A stretch of 28,823 bases of DNA. It comes from a virus. Location: positions 1 to 28,823 of the IMG/VR virus record IMGVR_UViG_3300026257_000018. One strand, given 5' to 3'. A program made the position numbers and the translations under genes. Each line of letters begins with the position of its first letter. Position 1 is the stretch's first letter. Shown piece after piece: positions 18,201 through 25,400 of this stretch. Below the pieces are notes generated by a model that was given only the letters and a program-made list of their open reading frames with translations, did not search any database and had not been told where the DNA came from.

Positions 18201-19086
18201 AAAACTTGCTATTACAAGTAGTAATTATGGTGGTAGTGGTAGTGGTATAGGAACAGATTATACTGTGTATGAAGATGTTAGTAGAGAATTTTTAACAAAT
18301 TCCACTGATTCAGCTTTTGATGATGATACTGCTATTACAGCTAAAGTAATTACAGCAGAAGCAGAAACACGTAAAGTAATTACCAATCCTTCAAGCCCAA
18401 CAAAATTTATTCCTTTTAAATATGTATTTGATCATGGCGCTAGTGCAGATGATACATTAAATAGAAGTGCTAGTGAAACAATAGGTAGTGGACTAGATTT
18501 TTCTCACACAGGTAACGGTGGGGCAAATGATGATGATGGTTTTGATATTACAATAAGTAATTTAACAACAACATTAACTGAGGGATCTGGTGGTAATGCT
18601 ACTAAATTAACAGTGATGGGGTTAGCAACCGTCAATCAATATGGTGATGGTTCATCAACTCCTAGTAGTGGTTATAATATTTTAAATTTCAACCCAGACG
18701 CATTAATAACAAAAGGTAGTGGCGTTTCTAGTTTATATGTTAATTTATTTGGCGCAGCTGGTGGTAATATAGCAACAACCACAAGTAGAGGGGATATACC
18801 AGTTACTATAAACATAGGCACGTCAGATGGAACAAATTACACAGGTACAGTTACATTTGTACCTTTAGCTTCTTTCTTTAATGGTAAAACAACTAGTCAA
18901 ATAACAATAAGCTACACGCTTGATGGTTTTACAAATAACGGATCCGCAACAAATCCTAGCGGTTGGACAGGAGCATATACAGGTGGCACAGCAACTATAG
19001 CTATAAACGTAAACCTTGATAATGCGAGTGGTGGTAACTTAATAGCTGGTGATGCGCCGTTAACGATTCAATATAGTGCAAGTTAA
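12205..19086 (+). CDS. Tail muzzle (stabilisation) protein with long C-terminal extension
   Basis: A 2293-residue protein that probably forms the distal part of the short tail. The start MPELNKVFSGGAMNKDLDER fits the muzzle family. The core runs to about residue 1610 and holds the signature region CCEDKIINIVANKDALFNADG (about 1309-1330), then GEHGISKNPESF and YFTDSARGTVLRLSRDGL (about 1367-1384), which I recognise from crAss-like stabilisation/muzzle proteins. A beta module around residues 505-590 resembles that of the upstream ring protein. From about 1615 the protein changes to Ser, Thr, Gly and Asn-rich repeats resembling Ig-like adhesion domains, adding about 680 residues. This tail may contact the host surface. 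There is no frameshift. The core call is solid; the adhesin role of the extension is inference. Confidence 0.82.
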   Translation: MPELNKVFSGGAMNKDLDERLIPQGFYRDAQNIEILTSEGSNVGSVQNILGNQERKLKTSPTTEWSSGYISNLTNPECIGSIADTENNKIYWFIATSDKSVSAIAEYNVTTKVVSPVLVDKNNILNFSSNYLITGVNVIDGLLFWTDNQTEPKKVNIAQCKEFHQNPDNNADNFTTHTQINDVLDNDEDFKEEHITVIKQSPLKAPTLTQSATKSDGGVGIAANPVDTSKDFSDGGSTNVFKAGRLTTINVDFYPNAWSKGDIIKISRLAVIDQIKIELSIRATVLGIRTGTTFNYFVDIRIISIDDRIGTGAETWECVLEEDDPLYKLKFVRFAYRYKYNDSEYSCFSPFSDTAFVPGTFDYRPHLGSNLGMENILRELTLTFPDLVLDRSPNNVESVDILYKESNNNNVRIVTTLKPTNNIDVDDVNFGKDEFDTTFTITREILKSLVESNQLLRPWDNVPRKAKAQELVGNRVIYGNYIENYDVDKDPEIIADQLSVDVIESQTFISDGGTRKFTLSPDVFTEFPIQGTDILVYLDDSLETFEDLPRGVISNDPSLGTYVFFTGDIPGAGSLRIEYDRRNRGHKSVKSQRTYQLGVVYQDKYGRQSPVFTSQRASVFIEKQASATINKLIGNISTNAPGWATHYKWFIKEGTNEYYNLVLDTFYAAEDGNVWLTFPSSEVNKILIGDYIELKKQHNAEIVVSESAKFKVIDISLEPPPYVEFEHDQLHKETVTRYATSLGSVGLPTYQFSGPTNSEELSKHMSPAMKSIRFTAGTGVDAKVSGWYEIIDSSVSATNANKNSWEFTFDRPISPDDVFLENATQLNIELRKKEPRRGAHLSGKFWVKVLDGLEFQRYIREPSPTGGAGYQAHMSLPERNSQGIQERIDNIDQNKPQLSWRLNAGNNLETWTSNKPSNIQNDPINLTSNKKNTHPELNNQYFGLTLTGFRWNESISGKPTGGWSDSQIESAIEEALSQLQGKDFAAMLHIQVGSVIRFSDETGKNYSELYEVLPHSDFYEYRNYWDNATISQGPYYFTRVWKIGLLHENTEGYQATEFTHVDGSVGDKPATRIEIMMKVDEPDITTMRVKSPAIFETEPRDIADLDLYHEISDAIGIIKASPTTNYALRSKTGTTSFTKDVPKVINANNEENTITLDITVNDIDQNETLTFIDLNTGFTSDIITSTLNDTEFSGSNTIIHVGTGGHVGTDILSWSNCFTFGNGVESNRIRDDYNQVFLDKGPKVSTILERSFKEEHKKASLIYSGIYINKNGINGSNQFIQGEKITKNLNPEYGSIQKLNTRDSDLTACCEDKIINIVANKDALFNADGNPQLISSTNVLGQAIPYVGEHGISKNPESFVSHAYRSYFTDSARGTVLRLSRDGLTDIGSKGMGDYFGDNLKTSTSLMGSYNEDKDEYILTLKKATDESIAFSETAGQGGGWTSFRSYIPESGVGIDSIYYTFKNGLIYSHDNTTRNTFYGGSAVESSINVMFNEASETIKSFKTIAYEGTQQRKYRYEGTINSVTYGDNDNLSLARLIELTPTSTELNALTSEERQAGWYLDSITTDLQTGSIQEFVGKENKYYNHLRGDSLDDTNLDSSEISVQGIGKAHAVADAGGQTTAEVNVIIKGLNVNELSISGTPTGYSTNSTNDEFTKTFTTSTALNTITIDINLDPNDGYSLPTSLTISGNATASSYNSTTGTVTLTLTTSGTVTTSGHTETITITSPSILNKNNVAGEYIVQGSNIVLPKDIGTTKSYSATGYEANTSVVVDAFQCLSAVSANVFGKVVNGSYVEPTAGDLLTVDTKNDINGRYKLIMSQKNYNSNGQLVAFYAAVEYTFGSESTITDDEITINLPTVNTIDEIINPKITRIELGKLVGGKFVLDNSTVGHNGANDIRYFKVSGNPGAKFGITRRSPGPALGWKLNGANSDIAADALTIPDDQNFLLVKVECGDRSAQMELADTGFFVNSTYLKDDFYEISSVSPTEHIQIDQHGWSKLKLAITSSNYGGSGSGIGTDYTVYEDVSREFLTNSTDSAFDDDTAITAKVITAEAETRKVITNPSSPTKFIPFKYVFDHGASADDTLNRSASETIGSGLDFSHTGNGGANDDDGFDITISNLTTTLTEGSGGNATKLTVMGLATVNQYGDGSSTPSSGYNILNFNPDALITKGSGVSSLYVNLFGAAGGNIATTTSRGDIPVTINIGTSDGTNYTGTVTFVPLASFFNGKTTSQITISYTLDGFTNNGSATNPSGWTGAYTGGTATIAINVNLDNASGGNLIAGDAPLTIQYSAS

Positions 19087-19095
19087 TAAAAAGAT

Positions 19096-19428
19096 ATGGC
19101 AAGAAATATAACAATAACATTTACGTACGATATAAACGATTTAGTTCAGGTGAACGATATTGTATATTATCAAGCGGCGGGTACTGTTACTATAATTAAA
19201 CTAGGTGCTGTAGTAGAAATAGATTTTACAAACAAAACAATTACTGTAACTATCACTGATACAACAAGACCACCTGGCGACGGTGATTATATCTTTTTTA
19301 GCAAAGACAATAAAGCACATCAGTCAGATATAATAGGTTATTATGCTGAAGCAGTAATGAAAAATAACAGTACAGAAGAAGCGGAGTTATATCAACTATC
19401 AGCTCAAATAACGCCGAGTAGTAAATAA
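19096..19428 (+). CDS. Small beta-rich structural protein, unknown role
   Basis: A 110-residue protein of alternating beta-type strands (NITITFTYDIN, TVTIIKLGAVVEIDFT, KTITVTITDTT) followed by FFSKDNKAHQSDIIGYYAEAVMKNNSTEEAELYQL and a final ITPSSK. The 'GYYAE..MKNNSTEEAEL..' stretch is a pattern I remember from small proteins next to tail genes in marine phages, where it is taken as structural. It lies 9 nt after the muzzle stop and before the cargo genes, so it is probably a small tail or plug component. No catalytic residues are seen. Confidence 0.72.
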   Translation: MARNITITFTYDINDLVQVNDIVYYQAAGTVTIIKLGAVVEIDFTNKTITVTITDTTRPPGDGDYIFFSKDNKAHQSDIIGYYAEAVMKNNSTEEAELYQLSAQITPSSK

Positions 19429-19474
19429 CAAAAAAAAAGTGTAATTATAATATATAAACGATAAAATTAAAAAA

Positions 19475-20305
19475 ATGGAAGAATTATTATTATTAATAAA
19501 TCCTATTATAGATTTTCTAACAAATAATCCAGAAGGAGTAACGTTAGCATATTTTGGCCTTGGAGGAGGGGGTACATCAAGTCAAGGTGGATGGACGTTT
19601 ACAAATCAACCATACCAAGGAACAACAAGCGGAACAAGCGGAACAACCGGTACAAGTTCTCTTGTAGATAGATTTAAAGCTATGGATCCTGCCTTGCAAA
19701 CTCATATGGCATCGAGTGTAGGTAGTGGTGTAGCAGGTTTATTTCAAGGTATTTTTGAAATGGGTGATGCAAGACAGCGTGTAACAGATACCAAAAAAGA
19801 ATACAAAGCACGAAAATTAGCTTTAGGTGGAGTTGATACATCCAATCCATTTGCAAGAATAAGAAATCCATATGCAAATCTTGAAGTAAACAAACAGCAG
19901 GCTGAATTTCAAGTACAACGAGGTCAACAAGCTTTAGTTGATACAATGTCGCAAATGCGTGGAGCGACAGGCGGTAGTGGTGTTGCAGCGTTAGCACAAG
20001 CGATGGCCAATCAACAATTAGGAAATATACAACAAATATCAGCGAATATAGGTCAACAAGAATCTGAAAACACAAGACTGAGAGCAACGGGTGCTATGGA
20101 AGCACAAACATTAAGAGGTCAAGGGAAACTTCAATCTGCTGAATTAACAGGAGCTAAGCAAAGTGTGTTATTGGATTATGCTGTAAAAGAATATCAAGCT
20201 GCAGAAAAATACAAATCAGAATTAACAGGTGCTGTGGCAGGAGGTGTTGGTAGCATGGCAAGCGCAATGTTTACTGGCGGTATGGGTGGACTATTCACGC
20301 CATAA
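19475..20305 (+). CDS. Probable internal virion (cargo/ejection) protein
   Basis: A 276-residue protein. Residues 1-30 are hydrophobic and amphipathic (LLLLINPIIDFL), then a Gly/Thr/Ser linker (about 30-62) built on a 9-nt tandem repeat. Residues about 65-235 are helical and rich in Gln and Ala (KQQAEFQVQRGQQALVDTMSQM, QQLGNIQQISANIGQQ). The C-terminus is a glycine-rich hydrophobic tract (AVAGGVGSMASAMFTGG). This profile (helical, Ala/Gln/Gly-rich, small hydrophobic ends) is that of short podoviral ejection proteins such as T7 gp14, and comparable proteins lie in this position in crAss-like genomes as cargo. The leader is A-rich with no Shine-Dalgarno box. Role inferred. Confidence 0.7.
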   Translation: MEELLLLINPIIDFLTNNPEGVTLAYFGLGGGGTSSQGGWTFTNQPYQGTTSGTSGTTGTSSLVDRFKAMDPALQTHMASSVGSGVAGLFQGIFEMGDARQRVTDTKKEYKARKLALGGVDTSNPFARIRNPYANLEVNKQQAEFQVQRGQQALVDTMSQMRGATGGSGVAALAQAMANQQLGNIQQISANIGQQESENTRLRATGAMEAQTLRGQGKLQSAELTGAKQSVLLDYAVKEYQAAEKYKSELTGAVAGGVGSMASAMFTGGMGGLFTP

Positions 20306-20332
20306 AGAATAATAAACTAATAAATTAATTAT

Positions 20333-22432
20333 ATGGGATTTACAGGAACAAAATTAGAAACAATAGGACCGGTTTTTGTCGATTGGGCAAAATCGTTTGA
20401 GAAGGGATTTGATACAAAAGCAGCTGAGGACTATTTGAAGCTAAAAAATGATCAGTATATTTTAGATCGACAGTCAAAACCTGAGATACCAGAAACACCA
20501 CTAGATGGACTCAACGATAACGGGGCGTTAACAACTAGATTCACAGACATGCGAGCAAGGTATGATGAGTTGGCTGATATACGTAAGAAATATCCAAGCG
20601 CAAGAGATAAACATATTGATGCTACCAAAGAGATGAATAACATTATAAAAGAGATGAATAATGTTGAGGAAGTATTCGGATTAATAGAGACGGCATCTTT
20701 AGAGCATGCTGCGGATCCCACTCAGTTCCCTGGTGATATGATGATGGGACCAAGTGTAGAACATGAAATATATTTAGATATAGTTAATGGAAATTTTGGT
20801 GAGGGTAGTGAAATATCAAAGATTGAATTTGAAGATAATACAATAAAATTTGTTTCAAGGTCTACTGGCGAGAAGTACGCGTGGACAGATTTAAGAAAAC
20901 CCGAGGGAAATCCAAAGTTGATTGATGCATTTGATAATAAATTACTAGATCCAGATAGTGGTCTAGTTGCAAAAGCTATAGCGGGAGACGCAGAAAAAGT
21001 TAACAGCCTGGGAGCTGAAGTTCAACATACAATAAGGGAAATCGGACGTACAAGTTATAATGATTTATTTCCTCTACTTATGGGGCAGCATTTTACCCAT
21101 TTTACTGTAGAAGGAAAAGATGGACGCCAAGGAACCCCTGATGATTTAAAATCATTTCAGGTAAGCGCTACTGATAGTGATTTATATGCACAATATTTCA
21201 AGAACACATTTTCTAATTGGGATGAATTTATTAGTATAGATACCAATGGAGGAGTTACACCACTAAAGAAAGAAGTTGATTGGAAAAAGTGGGCAAATCC
21301 TAAATATGCAGCAAGAATGGGATTAAAATTAGAAGAAGGTAAAAATGCTAGTTTTATAAAAAGTCAGGTTACAGATTTTTTAACAGAGTATTGGGGTAAC
21401 AATGTAACACAAATGGCAAGAGCCGCAGAAGTCATGAAGAACAAAAAGGATCAAGAAGAAAAAAATATCATAAAAGATCCTTTAAATTTGAATAGAACGG
21501 GACTCAACTCTAATGAATACACTAGAAGAAGAAAAATTGTCGCGGGCGAGGGATTCTTACAAAATGTTCAAACAGAAGCAGAGGAAATATTTAGAAATAA
21601 ATATCCAGATCTAACATTCGATGTAGATAGCCCTGAATTTAAAAAAGAATTTGGTGAGGTGTTTGTTAGTAAAATAAATAGTTTTAATGTAGCAAATAGA
21701 AAATATGATCCAAAAAGAATATTCACTTCTGTTAGTGATGCTAGGTTATCAGCGTTTCGTCTTATGGATGCAGAGACAGTAGAAAACATGATTAAGAGAA
21801 ATTATAAAAACTATGAGAGCAATGTAAACTATATAAACTTCAGCGAAATACTAGCAGCTGAAGACGGTATACCTGTTGATAACAAACTTGAAGCAGGAAT
21901 TAACAACTTAGTTGATAGATTTATTGGGATACAGGATTTAGCTAAAAATCAAGAAATAAAAAAAGTGGGACACTATGTAGGCAGTGATAACAGATATAAA
22001 GCCGGAGTTCGAATTGTTATGAATGAAGGTAACGAACTTAAAGAAATTGCAAACTCTCTTAATATAAATCTTGAGGGTTTAAAGTCATGGAAAGCTTTAA
22101 CAGAGACAACATACACGGGAGATGCACTTAAACAAAATCAGGAAAAAATAAAAAACCAATTTAAGGAGGTTGTCAAAGAATTAAGAACGGCTTTCTGGCA
22201 AGAAAGAATGTCAAGGGATGTAGCGTATAAAAACCCTGATATGATATTAACATATGATGATGATGGTGTAACACAATTCCAAGGTATATCTATATTTGGT
22301 GGCAGAGGATTAGAAGTTGATGAAATATCAGGTAAAAATGTATTAAATCTAGGATTTATGGGAGGTATTCAACTCGATGCTTATGGTCAAGATATAATGG
22401 ATGAAAGATATTTTCTTCATTTAACTAATTAA
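20333..22432 (+). CDS. Probable internal virion/cargo protein, 699 aa
   Basis: A 699-residue, mostly helical and highly charged soluble protein. It starts MGFTGTKLETIGPVF, has coiled-coil-prone runs near residues 75-115 (MRARYDELADIRKKY, MNNIIKEMNNVEEVF), and a long helical middle with MARAAEVMKNKKDQEEKN and EEIFRNKYPDLTFDVD. It ends in a beta-prone segment and HLTN. No enzymatic motif is visible. It is sandwiched between the small cargo candidate and the giant multidomain gene, which follows after 7 nt, so it is probably co-packaged or forms part of the ejection apparatus. I cannot name it from the sequence. Confidence 0.7.
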   Translation: MGFTGTKLETIGPVFVDWAKSFEKGFDTKAAEDYLKLKNDQYILDRQSKPEIPETPLDGLNDNGALTTRFTDMRARYDELADIRKKYPSARDKHIDATKEMNNIIKEMNNVEEVFGLIETASLEHAADPTQFPGDMMMGPSVEHEIYLDIVNGNFGEGSEISKIEFEDNTIKFVSRSTGEKYAWTDLRKPEGNPKLIDAFDNKLLDPDSGLVAKAIAGDAEKVNSLGAEVQHTIREIGRTSYNDLFPLLMGQHFTHFTVEGKDGRQGTPDDLKSFQVSATDSDLYAQYFKNTFSNWDEFISIDTNGGVTPLKKEVDWKKWANPKYAARMGLKLEEGKNASFIKSQVTDFLTEYWGNNVTQMARAAEVMKNKKDQEEKNIIKDPLNLNRTGLNSNEYTRRRKIVAGEGFLQNVQTEAEEIFRNKYPDLTFDVDSPEFKKEFGEVFVSKINSFNVANRKYDPKRIFTSVSDARLSAFRLMDAETVENMIKRNYKNYESNVNYINFSEILAAEDGIPVDNKLEAGINNLVDRFIGIQDLAKNQEIKKVGHYVGSDNRYKAGVRIVMNEGNELKEIANSLNINLEGLKSWKALTETTYTGDALKQNQEKIKNQFKEVVKELRTAFWQERMSRDVAYKNPDMILTYDDDGVTQFQGISIFGGRGLEVDEISGKNVLNLGFMGGIQLDAYGQDIMDERYFLHLTN

Positions 22433-22439
22433 AAATCCT

Positions 22440-25400
22440 ATGTTAACACTCGAAAACGTTTATAAGCTTTTAATACAACAAGGTAAAATAAGTGGTAGTT
22501 TTGAAAATTTCCACAAAAGCTATAAGTCTAATGTTAACTTCCAACAAACAATTAACTCTATGATTAAAAATCTAGGTTTACTAGATTCTGACTTACCTAA
22601 AGAGGCTGTTAGTCCACAATCTCAAACTCAAACTCAAACATCTGGTTTTCCTAAGCAAAGAGGCATCTGGGTTGACACTGACCAATCAGTGGAAACAGAA
22701 AACTGGTTAGATAAAATACCTATTATAGGTGATTTTTTATCTGATATGGTAAAGTATACAGTTGGTGGCGCTAAGGCTGGTATGACTGCCGATGAAAGCG
22801 TTGCTCTTATGAAAAGAGTTTTTGGTGATCAGAAAGCAACAGATGAAGAGGTATTGCGATACATTGAAGCATATAATGAAATGGCAGATCCAACGACCGT
22901 GACAGATGAAATGCAAGAATATCAAAGAATATACGAAGAAGAAGGTAAGGGTGTTTGGGGTGTTGTAAAAGGATTAACACATAATCCATCTGTTATGCTT
23001 GGTTTATTTCTCCAGTCAATGTCCACGCAGGTCGCTGCGGCTGGTTCATCAAAAGAAGTCGCAGGAGCAGGAGCAGCTTTTGCTAGTATAGGTGCAGGGG
23101 TTGGTGCTAAGTTTGGTGGTATCGGTGCTATTCCAGGTGCTATAGCGGGGGCTATGGGTGGTATTGCTACAGGTATGGAAGCAGCATTAACATTTGGTGA
23201 ATTATTAAAAGAAGAAGCAGGTGAAGGGAATTTTACACTTGAGGGTGTAAGAGCAGTACTTAACGATCCGGAAAAAGCTGATAGTTTTGTTAATAAGGCT
23301 TTACAAAGAGGTTTGACTATAGGTATGATAGAAACACTTACCGGTGGTATAGCGGGTAAAGCAACGAAAGTAATTAGTAGATCTAGAGGAATGGGATTAG
23401 GAACAGCAGCTGGTTTAACAACTGAAGCAGTTGGTGGTAGTGTTGGTGAAACAGCTGGTATGTTAGCAGCTGGCCAGGAACTTGATACATCAGAAATACT
23501 TCTTGAAGGTATAATAGGTAAAGGAAACAGTATGGTTAATGTTCTTGCTAATTTATCTCAACCTGGAAAGTATACAATCAACGGCGAGGCATATGATAGT
23601 GCAGGTAAATTTGTAGAAAAATTAAACTTAATGAACAACGAGACATTAAGAAAAGCAAAAATTAATGTTGAAAATAATGATGTTGTAGAGAACTTAGTAA
23701 ATAAAAAGAGACAACAAGCTTTATACGACTTAGCGATAGGTAAAGAAGTTACCAATATAAAAGATAGAAAAGAAATTATAAAATTAGAAGAAGAGTACGC
23801 TAAAGTAAAAGACCAAACAAGTGTAGCGGGTAACATAAAAGCAACTGAATTAAGAAACAAAATTAAAGATATTTTAAACAAATACAAAGGCGGTGAAACT
23901 ACCGTTAAATCGGTTATCAAGCAAGGTGCATACATAAGAAAGGTCTCTAATCTTGAAAATAATCTAGCTAAAACAAAAGCGTTTGCAAAAATTCTTGGTG
24001 TTGACTATAAGTCAATGTCAAACGATGAGTACGTAAATTTTATAAGTGAATATAATTCTAAACACAAAACAAATTTTGACATAGAAGGTGAGGGTCAAAT
24101 ACTTCAGGACAATACAACAAACAAACAGGTGATAGTTATAAATAAAGACGTAGCACAACAAAGTGATCAGTTCACCGTTGGTCAACATGAACTACTACAT
24201 GCACTACTTCACTCAACATTAAAAAATAACGACGCAACAGCCATTAAACTAGGACAAGAGCTAGAGAAACATTTAGATAAAATTAACCTAAAAACAGTAA
24301 AAGATAGTAAGTTTAAAGCAAGGTTAGCAGCATACAAACAAGCTGCAAAAGATGGAAGAATAAAAGAAGCTGACAGGTGGGAAGAAGTGTTAACACTAAC
24401 GTCAGAAGCTATGGCTAATAACGAGTTAAAATATGATCAAACCGCTATGGATAAAATAGCAGACGTGTTAAGACAGTTTTTGAGAAAACATTTTAACGTT
24501 AACATAAAACTTAATGAAGCTGAAGATGTTTTTAATTTTATTAAAGACTACAATAAAAGTTTTGATGAAGGTAATTTATATAAATCATTTGGTAGAATGT
24601 CCACTAAAGGATTACAAGGTAAGTTAATACAAGAACCGGTATTACAAATAACTCAAAATATTATTAATAAAAATAAAATTGGTGATTATAATATTGACGA
24701 CACAACTAGAAAAGAAATTGTAAATGGTTTTGAGGAAAGTTTGGGTGTTGAAGAAGCTGTGCGGGAAGCTGTGCCTTATTTTATACCTAAAATAGAGGCG
24801 GTTGTTGCAAGAGACAGAGATTATACCCTGACAGATTTAACAGCAAGAGAGATTCAGGAAGAGAAGAGCGATATAATACAACAAACGTTATATAATTTAA
24901 TATTGCATGGTAATACATTTGATAGAGCTAAATTTCCAAATCAAGATTTTGATGCATACCTAAACTCATATATTACGAAAAAATTTGGATCCGCGGTTAA
25001 AAAAGTACAAAGAAAAGAAACAAAAATAACTCCGGCTCAGCAAAGAAAATCCGAAAGAATAATTAGCGAAAGCACAACTGAAACCGTAGCAGGAGGTATA
25101 ACTGATAAGTATGTACTTGATAAGACCACACAAGCAAAATTAACCGAAGCTGTTAATGAAAATGTACAGCGCGCTTTAAAACAAATAGTGGTAGGTAGAA
25201 AACCCCGTCAAGTAAAACTTGATATACATAATAAATTTAGAAAAGAAGCTATAGCAAAAGATATAAAAAATACTATAAAAGATAGAAAAACCTACAAAAA
25301 GCATTTAGAAAATAATCTTGAAGAATTTTACAACGAAGTTCCAATATCAGTATTAACTAAAAGATTCAGGCCAGATGAAGAAACAGCAAAAAAATACAAT

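Noticed and set aside
19680-20087. 135-codon minus-strand frame opposite the 276-aa cargo gene
   Set aside because: Its Leu/Val/Cys-rich product mirrors the Gln/Ala/Glu codons of the sense gene, as expected for a shadow frame. The sense gene fits the operon.
23558-23935. 125-codon minus-strand frame with hydrophobic product, resembling a membrane protein
   Set aside because: It lies wholly inside the giant + strand gene. Hydrophobic shadow products are typical opposite Lys/Glu/Asn-rich coding sequence.
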